NCBI GenBank assembly: GCA_026395675.1
Contig: JAPLYF010000076.1
Location: 1 to 15,909 of the forward strand
Source of the DNA: Candidatus Parcubacteria bacterium
GTDB lineage: Bacteria; Patescibacteriota; Patescibacteriia; CAIXNZ01
Direction: 5' to 3'
DNA: 15,909 nt
Shown here: positions 1 to 7,528 of the stretch, one piece after another
How positions within the stretch are numbered: the stretch's first letter is position 1
Layout of the letters: every line of letters begins with the position of its first letter
The notes under the pieces: generated by a model
Databases searched by the model: none
Told to the model about the DNA's origin: nothing
What the model saw: only the letters and a program-made list of their open reading frames with translations
Made by a program: the position numbers and the translations under genes

Positions 1-521
1 TTTACAGTATCAGCATTTGCGCCAACACCACCCCAAGCGTTATCAGCTCCCAAATCCCAAATTGTAATCGTAATTGTGTAAGTGCCTCCGGTTGTGGGCG
101 TGGTAATATGGCTATTAGTAATGTCAATTGTGACTGCGCCGCTGGGCGTATCACTTTCAGTTGTAATCAGCATATTGACAACTTGGAAGCCGCTTTCAAC
201 AGCACCCGTGACAATATCTGGAGTGTCATTTTCTTGAGTTACAGCCACATCTGCAGTTTCAACATCATTGACGTCAAAGTCGCTTTCAAACACTAGAGCG
301 ATTCCATCACCGGTATTAATGTCGCCTTCAGGATCAAATAAAATTTGAGTGCTAGGAACTGCTGTGCTGGGAGCAGAAATATTATTTCCGCCGGGGGCAT
401 CTTTTAATGTGACTGAAACAACGCTCAAGCCGGCATGAGCTGCATTTGGGGCAATAAAACCTCCTCCTAAAATGATCATTATTGCCATGAAAATGTAAAA
501 CAATTTCATTTTCTTTTTCAT
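1..521 (-). CDS. Secreted surface protein, N-terminal part (runs off left edge)
   Basis: An open frame starts at the ATG at 521 and stays open to the left edge (173 codons seen), so the C-terminus is missing. The N-terminus is a clear Sec signal peptide: KKK-rich n-region, hydrophobic core (LFYIFMAIMIILGGG) and a likely cleavage after ...NAAHA (about residue 33). The mature part is Thr/Val/Asp-rich with few basic residues. It alternates short beta-strand-like stretches, including TGDGIALVFESDF and GGTYTITITIWDLG. This matches secreted beta-sandwich modules of cell-surface proteins; the first domain of the dockerin protein at 4069-5385 is similar in style. I do not recognise a named family. 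It is the last gene of the minus-strand surface cluster and has its own promoter at about 674-702. It lacks a good Shine-Dalgarno site. Role inferred: surface or S-layer-type protein. Confidence 0.8.
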   Translation of the reverse strand, partial: MKKKMKLFYIFMAIMIILGGGFIAPNAAHAGLSVVSVTLKDAPGGNNISAPSTAVPSTQILFDPEGDINTGDGIALVFESDFDVNDVETADVAVTQENDTPDIVTGAVESGFQVVNMLITTESDTPSGAVTIDITNSHITTPTTGGTYTITITIWDLGADNAWGGVGANADTV

Positions 522-542
522 AGTTTGTTTATTATTGTTAGT

Positions 543-568
543 TAAAAAAATACTAAAAAATTTAGTAT
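543..568 (-). terminator. AU-only hairpin followed by a U run in the leader of the 521 gene
   Basis: Read on the minus strand, ATACTAAA (568-561) pairs with TTTAGTAT (557-550) across a 3-base loop and is followed directly by seven T's. The arrangement resembles an intrinsic terminator, but the stem has only two G-C pairs. It lies between the promoter near 679 and the start codon at 521, so if active it would act as an attenuator in the leader. Low confidence because of the weak stem. Confidence 0.3.
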
Positions 569-673
569 TTATAATATATTAAATATTTATTTTTTAAGCT
601 AATTTTAACGATAAAACTTAAAGCAAAATTCATTGCTAAAAATTAAAGTTAAATAATTTTAAATTCTAGTTTA

Positions 674-702
674 ATTATAGCACAATATCTCATAATCCAC
701 TA
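674..702 (-). promoter_or_regulatory. Extended -10 promoter for the 521 gene
   Basis: On the minus strand the sequence reads TGCTATAAT (682-674), a perfect extended -10 (TGnTATAAT). No good -35 box is present at 17 bp (TAGTGG at 702-697), which fits an extended -10 promoter. The predicted leader is about 145 nt long, unusual for a gene of this kind, and holds the AU hairpin at 550-568. Confidence 0.6.
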
Positions 703-729
703 TATTTCCAGCCTGTGGAAAAGTCCGAC

Positions 730-1440
730 TCAAAAAATAGGTATAAATTCATAAGTCAAAGTCGCCCCATAACTGCCAGCTGTTGTTTCTGGCGCAATAT
801 TAACAATGACTGATACAGTAAAATCTGTCTGATAAGAAAAGCTTGCTGACTGGGCAATAATATCGCCGTCATTATAAGCAAATTTATTAGCCGTATTATA
901 ATTAGCCGCTGCCTGACCAATACCTCCGGCTGGATCTGCACCGATAACAGGGACTGAATTACTGACTAAATTAAGTCCGAATTGCTCTGTACCAGCCACA
1001 GAATCATTGGCTGTCGTGCCAATGGCAGTGATCGTATGATAAGAATTATTGAGGGGCGTGCCATAAACTTTAATCGTATAACCCGAACTTGAATTTGTAT
1101 AAGCAGAAATAGTGTGACTGGAATAGGCAGTTGAATTGGGAGATAATTCACCGAAATTTAAAGCAGCTGATTCAACATTAAAACCTACGGTCGGTTCAGC
1201 CTCAATAGGTGAAAAACTCACTTTTTCACTAAAATTCTGGCTTTGGGCAGCACCGCCTGTCTGGTTAGTAAAATTCGAATCAATTTTATAATTTGTAGAA
1301 TTGACTAATCCCCCACCGGAACTTAAAGTGTCCAACCAAACTTTATAATTATCGCTAGTCATGGCAGCCAAAACCTGTTGGCCAAAAACAAGTAACCCCG
1401 CAACTATGACTAGTTTTATAACTCTTTTAACTTCTTTCAT
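730..1440 (-). CDS. Secreted 236-residue protein with the shared C-terminal beta domain
   Basis: The N-terminus is a signal peptide (KEVKRVIKLVIVAGLLVFG, cleavage probably after ...QVLA, about residue 25). The mature chain begins with a segment containing SDNYKVWLDTLSSGGG and STNYKIDSNF. From about residue 85 comes a beta-rich domain (NFGELSPNSTAYSS, NSSSGYTIKVYG, EQFGLNL) ending in TTAGSYGATLTYEFIPIF. The end matches the ends of the two propeller proteins at 5471-7504 and 7529-9577 in layout: Tyr/Gly start, tPAGxY..xxTxxxxxxF finish. The layout also resembles Gram-positive WxL wall-binding domains, but the W-x-L motif itself is absent. The ATG lies inside the end of the cohesin gene (14-base overlap), so the two are translationally coupled. 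Inferred role: small wall- or surface-attached partner of the cohesin protein. Confidence 0.8.
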   Translation of the reverse strand: MKEVKRVIKLVIVAGLLVFGQQVLAAMTSDNYKVWLDTLSSGGGLVNSTNYKIDSNFTNQTGGAAQSQNFSEKVSFSPIEAEPTVGFNVESAALNFGELSPNSTAYSSHTISAYTNSSSGYTIKVYGTPLNNSYHTITAIGTTANDSVAGTEQFGLNLVSNSVPVIGADPAGGIGQAAANYNTANKFAYNDGDIIAQSASFSYQTDFTVSVIVNIAPETTAGSYGATLTYEFIPIF

Positions 1441-3967
1441 GTTTATTTTTGAATTTAAGTAAAAATTTGTTTTTCTTTAGTTTCTTTTTTAACTTATGGC
1501 TTTTTAACGCCAGAATCAGAATAATGATTAATAAGATTATAAAAATTAAAAGCCACAGCCACCAGGGAATCTTAATTTCCTGGCTGGGCACGAATTTTTC
1601 TTTCAAAGTGAAATAAACCATTTCTGAAGGCAAGGAATTAATCCCGTTTAAACTCGCAGTAGCAAACAAACTGTAACGCCCGGGCTCTAAAACCTTATTT
1701 AAATAAATCAGCCAAAGGCCCTGGTCGCTTGTTTTAGTTGCCACAATTGTTTCAGGCACTGTTGAAAGGTGCAGAGTGACAGTGGAATTTTTTTCCGCTC
1801 GGCCAGTCACCATTAACACATTTTTTACCAGAATTGTGCCAATCTGCACTGGCATTATGACATGGTCAATGAGCGGAGGAGTCACAATTACTTTCAAGGG
1901 CTGAATTAAATTATAGATTGCTGGCTCTTTTTTTATCACTACAAAATTTTTCAAATCCACATAGGCCTCTATTGCATTACCAGCATTATCTACTGCTCTC
2001 AAGGATAAAATTTTGCCCTGCTTGTCAACCTCATTTAAAACATAAGGGCTTTGCGCTTTTTGCCATTCTCCATTATCTATTTTCATTTCATAATAAGCCA
2101 TACCAGAACTTTTATCCAAAGCAGAAAAATAAAGCTTATATTGCTTGCTGCCATCGGCTAAAATTCCAGTTTCAATGCTGGGTTTAAAAAATTCTGGCGG
2201 GGTGGTATCAATTTTAACTTGGTAATGGCTAGTCGGGCCATAACCATTATCATATTTAACTTTTAAATGGAAAAACCAAAGGCCATCAGCTATGCCTCTG
2301 AAACTAAATAGCTTATCCTGGCTAAAAGTATAGCCCAAGGTAGGGTCAGATCCAGGAGTCTGGTTTAAATTAAAGACATAACCTATCCCCTCTTGGCTAA
2401 CTTGCCAGACAAACTGGGGCTGGTTATTGGCATACCATGTGTCTTGAATTGGATGGCTGGGAGAACTAATGACTGGCGCGCCTAAAGGCAAGGGTGAGGG
2501 AAAGACCTGCTCCTGGCACTGGCAAATCGGGCAGGCGCCTCCCCCGCAAGGCGGACAAGCCCCGCCAAAAACAGTAATTCTAACGCTCAAATTACTGCTT
2601 AAAGGATTGGTCTTGTTGTCATCCTGGGCAATAAAAACAGCGTAATAAACCCCAAAATTCTGCGGTGTCCAGCTAAATCTGGAAGTAGAGGTTATGCCAG
2701 TTGTGATAGGCGTTAAAATTGCATTTTCCAAGGGTTCCAGAGTCAGAGCAACATTATCTTTATCAGGATCAGTGGCTGTCACATTAAAAGTCAAGGTCTC
2801 GCCGGCATTAATAGTTTTTTCTGCCACTGGCTCAAAAACAGGCGGATGATTTGGCGGTGGCAAAGGGACTGAAACTCCGATGCTCACTGTTAAATTAGAA
2901 CTTTTGGGGCCTAAAGTACTATCATCAGTCGCGGTAAAAATTACAGTGTAAACACCTTGGCTGCTTGGCGTCCAAGAAAAGTCACCGCTTACAGTTTTTG
3001 CATCATTAATGACATTGTTAAAAATTGCGCCTGAAGGGATATTCCAGGTTAAATTTATTTTATCATTATCAGGATCAGTGGCTTGGACATGAAAATTTAC
3101 TGTCTCGCCTAAATCTATTTGCTTATTGCCAACTGGCTGAAATATTGGCGCATGGTTAACTGGTACAGGAGGAACTGAAACATTTACCAAAACAGTTAAA
3201 CTGCTGGTTTTTGCGCCTTTAGGGCTGTCATCTGTAGCATAAAATTTCAGAGTATAGGTGCCTTTAGCTGTCGGTGTCCAAGCCAAATCACCGCTAGCTG
3301 TCGGGCCGCTTATTACATTGCTAAAAACAGCATCGCTCGGGATATCCCAGGTTAAAGTCACATTATCATTATCAGGATCAGTGGCTGAAATATGGAAATT
3401 CACTAGCTGGCCCAAATCAATTGACTTATCGGAAATTGGCACAAATGTTGGCGCCTGATTTGGCAACGGAGGAGCGCCCAAAACATTGATAGTAATCCCC
3501 TGGCAGCCGCTTAAATTAATTTGTTCTGCTTGATTTATGTCAATTAAATGCGAACCAGTTGCAAAAGTAATTGTTGAGGAGCCAACCTGATTGGCTTTAA
3601 AAATCAAGGTGCCAAATTTTGAATTTTGCGATACATTATCAACCAAAATAAAACCGCCAACATTGATTTGCTGATTAACATTATCTAATGACCGTCCTGG
3701 ACTTTGGTAAGGCCAAGCAGTACCAATGCTAAAATCGCTAATTGACAAAACAGTGCCCCCAGTAAAATTCATAATTGCCCTAACAGTGTTTAAAGATGCG
3801 CCATTTGGTTCAACCATAATATCAACATAAATCGTGTCCCCAACATAATAGTCGGTTTTGGCTGAAGTTAGCTTCATTATGGCATTGCCAGCGGCCTGAA
3901 CTGGAAAAATCGGCAAGATTAAACAAATAACTAAAAGGAATAGAATTGTTTTGGTTGTATTTTTCAT
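1427..3967 (-). CDS. Membrane-anchored surface protein with cohesin-like and Ig/cadherin-like domains
   Basis: 846 residues. Order: signal peptide 1-26 (cleavage near VQAA); cohesin-like beta domain about 28-163 (YYVGDTIYVDI, FGTLIFKANQVGSSTITF, GITINV); three Ig/cadherin-like repeats about 172-265, 273-367 and 375-467, each with ATDPDxDxxxLTW-type and FSWTP/LAWTP motifs; a Cys cluster (C471, C474, C479, C482, C484); an Ig-like module about 498-587; another about 588-675 (DTTPP... LRAVDNAGNA); one more about 712-790; a transmembrane helix about 801-821; and a Lys-rich cytoplasmic tail. This is a type I membrane topology with a large ectodomain. Cohesin domains bind dockerins, and the gene just upstream encodes a dockerin protein. 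No Shine-Dalgarno site is seen before the ATG. The domain calls are from motif reading; the cohesin assignment is good but not certain. Confidence 0.85.
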   Translation of the reverse strand: MKNTTKTILFLLVICLILPIFPVQAAGNAIMKLTSAKTDYYVGDTIYVDIMVEPNGASLNTVRAIMNFTGGTVLSISDFSIGTAWPYQSPGRSLDNVNQQINVGGFILVDNVSQNSKFGTLIFKANQVGSSTITFATGSHLIDINQAEQINLSGCQGITINVLGAPPLPNQAPTFVPISDKSIDLGQLVNFHISATDPDNDNVTLTWDIPSDAVFSNVISGPTASGDLAWTPTAKGTYTLKFYATDDSPKGAKTSSLTVLVNVSVPPVPVNHAPIFQPVGNKQIDLGETVNFHVQATDPDNDKINLTWNIPSGAIFNNVINDAKTVSGDFSWTPSSQGVYTVIFTATDDSTLGPKSSNLTVSIGVSVPLPPPNHPPVFEPVAEKTINAGETLTFNVTATDPDKDNVALTLEPLENAILTPITTGITSTSRFSWTPQNFGVYYAVFIAQDDNKTNPLSSNLSVRITVFGGACPPCGGGACPICQCQEQVFPSPLPLGAPVISSPSHPIQDTWYANNQPQFVWQVSQEGIGYVFNLNQTPGSDPTLGYTFSQDKLFSFRGIADGLWFFHLKVKYDNGYGPTSHYQVKIDTTPPEFFKPSIETGILADGSKQYKLYFSALDKSSGMAYYEMKIDNGEWQKAQSPYVLNEVDKQGKILSLRAVDNAGNAIEAYVDLKNFVVIKKEPAIYNLIQPLKVIVTPPLIDHVIMPVQIGTILVKNVLMVTGRAEKNSTVTLHLSTVPETIVATKTSDQGLWLIYLNKVLEPGRYSLFATASLNGINSLPSEMVYFTLKEKFVPSQEIKIPWWLWLLIFIILLIIILILALKSHKLKKKLKKNKFLLKFKNKHERS

Positions 3968-3969
3968 AG

Positions 3970-4073
3970 ATTGAAATAAGAAATAAGAAACAAGAAATAT
4001 GGAATTGGAATTATTTAAATAATTATTTTTTCCTTTTCCTTATTACCTATTTCCTATTACCTATTATTTCAAT
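3970..4073. repeat. Low-complexity spacer with terminal 10-bp inverted repeat
   Basis: The spacer between the dockerin and cohesin genes holds a purine tract of GAAATAA-like units (about 3973-3998) and an opposing pyrimidine tract built from ATTACCTATTTCC units (about 4031-4065). The ends, ATTGAAATAA (3970-3979) and TTATTTCAAT (4064-4073), are perfect inverted repeats. The transcript could fold into a long imperfect A/G-U/C hairpin between the two genes. Confidence 0.55.
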
Positions 4074-5385
4074 AAACCCCATCCCAGTGCGCTGCCAAAC
4101 CAGACAAATCAAAATCATCAACAACGCCATCTTCATTAAAATCAGCATAACACCAATTCGTATTCCAATGATAAGCCAAGCCAGCCAAATCAAAATCATC
4201 AACAATGCCATTGCAATTTGTATCCCCCACTTCGCAACGAACAACCGTGGCATTTAAAACATCGCTGTTTTGCCCATAATTATCCCGGGCAAAAATTAAA
4301 AATAAATTATTGCCTAAAATTAAATTAACTAATTTTTCCCAAGTTACAAGCGTTGGATAATTAACATTTTCATTGGAACCATTGATAAATATTTCCGTGC
4401 CTAATGGCTTTGTGCCGCTTAGATTTGTAGTTGATAAAAAAATCGGGCACAATCTGGCATCTAAAGTTGGCATGGCTGGCCGTGGTGGAATATGCACGCC
4501 CCCGCCTAATGTAATTGCATTAACTTCATTTGAGAGTGTAAACAAGGCCTCTGTATTATAAACATAAAGCACAAAATAATATTGGCGGCTGCTAGCCAAA
4601 CTAGAGGCGGTTGTATAAGTCAGTAAATGATCAGTGGTTGTAAAAATCAAGATTCCGGTTAAATTTGTTACCCCGGGATTATCTCCGATGTATAATTCAT
4701 ATTTATCAAAATCAACATCAATATTAGTGCTCCAGCTTAAATCCATTGAATCAATAGTAATATTGTCTGGATTATTTAAAATCACCGCGTTTGGCGGCGC
4801 ATGCAATGTTTTTCCGCCTACGCCAATTTGGTCAGTAAAAATAGCCACTGCTAATTTGCCGGAATCCCCATAATTTCCAGATAATGTTATTATTTTTGAA
4901 CCAATTGTGGCTGGATTAATTATCTGATGGCTAGCGCCACTCGCATTTAAACCTAGCCGCACAATAACCTTGTCATTGGGCGCAATATCACCATTGGCAT
5001 TATTTAAGGGATGGTTAAAATCAATATGACCCCCGCTCACATTTACGCCCCAAGAATTTAAATTAGTTACGCCAGTTAAACTTTCTTCTGTTTCCAGGCC
5101 GCTAACTGGCCCGTGAAATAAATCAATATCTGTATAATTAATGGCCGCGAGATTAAAACCAGAATCAAAAATAATTCTCAAATACTGCCCGCTATCCCCT
5201 ATTCCGCTGGGTGTGGTAAATTTTATTTCATGGTTAGCAGCTACTAAAGGGGCCTGGCGGCTTATTTTATCGCTTAAAGTAGTTAAACTAGAGGCCTGGG
5301 AATTTTGCGGCAATAAAAAAATTACAGTAATTAAAAAAATACTAAAAATTATCCAAATTTTCTCCTGTTTTGAACATTTGAACAT
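4069..5385 (-). CDS. Secreted protein with beta-sandwich, FN3-like, Ig-like and C-terminal type I dockerin domains
   Basis: 438 residues. A signal peptide (EKIWIIFSIFLITVIFLL, cleavage near SQA, about 32) is followed by a beta-sandwich domain (about 40-200: HEIKFTTPSGIGDSGQYLRI), an FN3-like domain (about 205-300: IDSMDLSWSTN, YELYIGDNPG), an Ig-like domain (about 310-385: LSGTKPLGTEIFINGSNEN) and a dockerin at 387-438. The dockerin has two calcium loops, DTNCNGIVDDFD (388-399) and DFNEDGVVDDFD (415-426). Loop two has all of D1/N3/D5/D9/D12; loop one has N at position 5. Each loop is followed by L(A/S)GLA.HW. Both halves carry D-F at loop positions 10-11, the usual cohesin-recognition sites. 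No catalytic domain is visible, so this looks like a structural or binding subunit rather than an enzyme. The ATG lies in a TTCAAATG tandem repeat; the exact start is less sure than the frame. Confidence 0.87.
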   Translation of the reverse strand: MFKCSKQEKIWIIFSIFLITVIFLLPQNSQASSLTTLSDKISRQAPLVAANHEIKFTTPSGIGDSGQYLRIIFDSGFNLAAINYTDIDLFHGPVSGLETEESLTGVTNLNSWGVNVSGGHIDFNHPLNNANGDIAPNDKVIVRLGLNASGASHQIINPATIGSKIITLSGNYGDSGKLAVAIFTDQIGVGGKTLHAPPNAVILNNPDNITIDSMDLSWSTNIDVDFDKYELYIGDNPGVTNLTGILIFTTTDHLLTYTTASSLASSRQYYFVLYVYNTEALFTLSNEVNAITLGGGVHIPPRPAMPTLDARLCPIFLSTTNLSGTKPLGTEIFINGSNENVNYPTLVTWEKLVNLILGNNLFLIFARDNYGQNSDVLNATVVRCEVGDTNCNGIVDDFDLAGLAYHWNTNWCYADFNEDGVVDDFDLSGLAAHWDGVY

Positions 5386-5432
5386 TTGAAATTTGAATTT
5401 GTTTAGAATTTAGAATTTCGGATTTAGGATTT
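5368..5432. repeat. Short AT-rich tandem repeats before the dockerin gene
   Basis: Consecutive near-copies of TTTGAACA (5369-5388), then AATTTGAATTT, TTTAGAA (twice) and GGATTTA (twice) units. The first copies overlap the dockerin start codon. Similar degenerate GAATTTAGGATTT sequence also forms the last codons of the helicase at about 9772-9786. Confidence 0.5.
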
Positions 5433-5438
5433 AATTTA

Positions 5439-5468
5439 ATTATACCTTAAATTCGCTGATTTTACTAA
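5439..5468 (-). promoter_or_regulatory. Promoter for the dockerin-cohesin operon
   Basis: Minus strand: GGTATAAT with a perfect TATAAT at 5444-5439. A weak -35-like TTAGTA (5468-5463) lies 18 bp upstream. It starts about 55 bases before the dockerin ATG, right after the upstream propeller gene ends. The same GGTATAAT box precedes the first propeller gene (9650-9645). Confidence 0.55.
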
Positions 5469-5470
5469 AT

Positions 5471-7504
5471 TTAAAAATTGCCAACCACTGTAATTGTCAC
5501 TAATTGCGAATATGCTCCGGCCGGGGTTGCGCCAGTAATGGCAACTGCATGGCATAGATAAGTTGTATCAGAAGCAATCGGACTGCTTGAAGACGCAAAT
5601 GTCTGATCGCTGGTTGTTAAGGCGCTGGCTGTCATGGCAGTGCTCCCTTGATTATTTAAGGCAGTGCAATCTGCCTGGTTATAAAAAGTATCGCTATTAG
5701 CGTCATTAATTTGGCTGATTGCTTGCGAGGGTTGTGTTGTGGCCAGGCCATAACTTTCAGTTGCTGCTATCACACTGCCGCCTGAAACATTAGTAATAGA
5801 ATTAGTGGCATTTCTTAAATTGCCGTCAGCTTTAATCAAAGCAGTATAGCCAGAAGAACCATTGGTGCTGACTTCAGCCCCATAACTGCAAGTTTTTAAG
5901 TTAATCGAATCAAAGCTGCCCAAATCACAGGCATTTGAAGTCAAAGTCAAGGTCAAAGAAGGATCGACTTCAGCGGTTAAATTCACCTGGCCAGTAAGCG
6001 GTGCCAGACCAAAGGTGCCCCATTTAGTAAAATAAATATCATAGGTTGAATAATCTAGCCCTGAAAAATTCGGATTATTGCTTGAATCAAGCGCCATAAG
6101 ATAAACACTTGCCGTGCCTGTGTTGGTAATATTATCCATGCCTGGTGTCCCATCCATTTTGACCCAATCTGTACCTGACCATTTAGTAAAATACATGTCA
6201 CTACTCGACCAGCTAATATTTGGCCTGCCATTTGAATCAAGCTTTAAAAATGGATATCCAAAACCTGCATCGTTATGTATTACGTCATAGCCCGAAGTAT
6301 CATCCATTTTTAGCCAATCAGTGCCACTCCATTTAGTAATATATAGATCAAGGCCCCCTGCTATCCACAAAACAAAAGGATGATCAGCAGAATCTAATTG
6401 TATTAAAGAATTGTAAGAATCCCCAATTGAAAAAATATCTTCACCAGAGGTACCATCCATTTTGGTCCAGGCACTGCCTGACCATTTGCTAGTATAAATA
6501 GTATGATTCCCTGTTGAGTATGAGTACTCCGTCCAAGTAACATAGGGGAAATTATTAGAGTCAAGCTGGAAATTCTGATTGCCCGCAATACTATCATGAT
6601 CTTTTATATTATCAGTACCTGAAGTCCCATCCATTTTAGTCCAGGCACTGCCTGACCATTTGACAAAGCGCAGATCCTTATTTCCGCCGGCATCTCCATC
6701 TAAATCGTCTTGCCATAATATATAAGGATTGCCATTTGAACCGATTTTTAATTCCGGAGTCCTGGCTTGCGGCCAGCCAGGCACAGTATAATTGGTTATA
6801 TTATCATGCCCTAAAGTACCGTTCATTTTGGCCCACTTTGCCCCATCCCAATGGGTAAAAAAAATATTCTCCCCGTCGCTGCCATCTGCCCATGTAAGAT
6901 ATGGCGCGTTATTAGCATTAAGTTCGGCTGAAAGGGGCGCTGATATTCCGCCTGAATTGGAAATATTTTCATTGCCTGCTGCTGTGCCAGCCATATTAGT
7001 CCAGCAGTCAGTCGGCCCCCCGCATACGCCTGCTCCTGCCCCAACTGTCCATTTGCTAAAATAAATATCACCACTGTATTCCCAAAACACATAAGGTATA
7101 TTATTAGTCCCAACTTTGATTCTGGGAAACATTGCCCAAGATACCACAGCACCGGATAAATTATCACGACCAGCCGTGCCATCCATTTTTGTCCAGCAAC
7201 CGCTGCCGCCACAAGCATTAGAAGTCCATTTGCTAAAGTAAACATCCGCTTCTATTGGATTGCCGTCATCGTCTTCGAGGTAATATTCCCAGACAATATA
7301 AGGAATACCGTTTGAATCCAGGGAAAAATCATAAGCCAATGGAAACATTCCAGAGGCATGACCATCATTAGAAATATTATCAGCGCCAGTATTATTATTC
7401 ATTTTTACCCAGCTGGCTTGGGCTATGTTTAACAATCCAAAATTAAAAAATATGCTCAATATAAAAAATCCTAATATTAATTTTGCAATTAATTTGAATC
7501 TCAT
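5471..7504 (-). CDS. Secreted eight-repeat beta-propeller-like surface protein (second tandem copy)
   Basis: About 677 residues from the ATG at 7504; an in-frame TTG at 7525 is possible but would put extra residues before the basic signal n-region, so the ATG is preferred. Signal peptide: RFKLIAKLILGFFILSIFF, cleavage near AQAS. Then come eight repeats of about 50-65 residues, each starting with W-x-K-M-[DN]-G-T-x-G-x-D-N-I and containing L-D-S-N-x-x-P-Y-x-x-W and I-Y-F-S/T-K-W. This is a beta-propeller layout. Repeats 1-2 and 2-3 are joined by short Cys-loop-Cys segments (CGGSGC, CGGPTDC), likely disulfides. A C-terminal domain of about 165 residues (LTAEVDPSLTLTLTSNACD to AGAYSQLVTITVVGNF) follows, shared with the 236-residue protein. 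It is a close paralog of the gene just upstream and ends 24 bases after it. Ligand unknown; an adhesin role is inferred. Confidence 0.85.
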   Translation of the reverse strand: MRFKLIAKLILGFFILSIFFNFGLLNIAQASWVKMNNNTGADNISNDGHASGMFPLAYDFSLDSNGIPYIVWEYYLEDDDGNPIEADVYFSKWTSNACGGSGCWTKMDGTAGRDNLSGAVVSWAMFPRIKVGTNNIPYVFWEYSGDIYFSKWTVGAGAGVCGGPTDCWTNMAGTAAGNENISNSGGISAPLSAELNANNAPYLTWADGSDGENIFFTHWDGAKWAKMNGTLGHDNITNYTVPGWPQARTPELKIGSNGNPYILWQDDLDGDAGGNKDLRFVKWSGSAWTKMDGTSGTDNIKDHDSIAGNQNFQLDSNNFPYVTWTEYSYSTGNHTIYTSKWSGSAWTKMDGTSGEDIFSIGDSYNSLIQLDSADHPFVLWIAGGLDLYITKWSGTDWLKMDDTSGYDVIHNDAGFGYPFLKLDSNGRPNISWSSSDMYFTKWSGTDWVKMDGTPGMDNITNTGTASVYLMALDSSNNPNFSGLDYSTYDIYFTKWGTFGLAPLTGQVNLTAEVDPSLTLTLTSNACDLGSFDSINLKTCSYGAEVSTNGSSGYTALIKADGNLRNATNSITNVSGGSVIAATESYGLATTQPSQAISQINDANSDTFYNQADCTALNNQGSTAMTASALTTSDQTFASSSSPIASDTTYLCHAVAITGATPAGAYSQLVTITVVGNF

Positions 7505-7528
7505 GAAAACTATTTTAATATTCAAAAT

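Noticed and set aside
108..296. Plus-strand 62-codon frame at the left edge
   Set aside because: It lies opposite the secreted protein's frame, which has a clear signal peptide and start; no ribosome site.
705..721. Hairpin TTTCCA-GCCTG-TGGAAA after the 236-residue gene, as a terminator
   Set aside because: Six-bp stem with only two G-C pairs and no U run on the minus-strand transcript.
2521..2570. Cys cluster in the cohesin protein as a metal-binding domain
   Set aside because: It is a Gly/Pro-rich, low-complexity linker between Ig-like domains; the spacing fits no zinc motif I know, and disulfides are as likely.
6792..7245. Long open frames on the opposite strand and other frames of the propeller genes (also at 8862-9318)
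   Set aside because: They exist in both paralogs because of the repeated real coding sequence, lack ribosome sites and have Pro/Leu/Ser-rich shadow-type composition.
7505..7525. TTG start adding seven residues to the second propeller protein
   Set aside because: The ATG at 7504 gives a signal peptide that aligns with the paralog's (RFKLIAKLIL versus KSIAKLIL).
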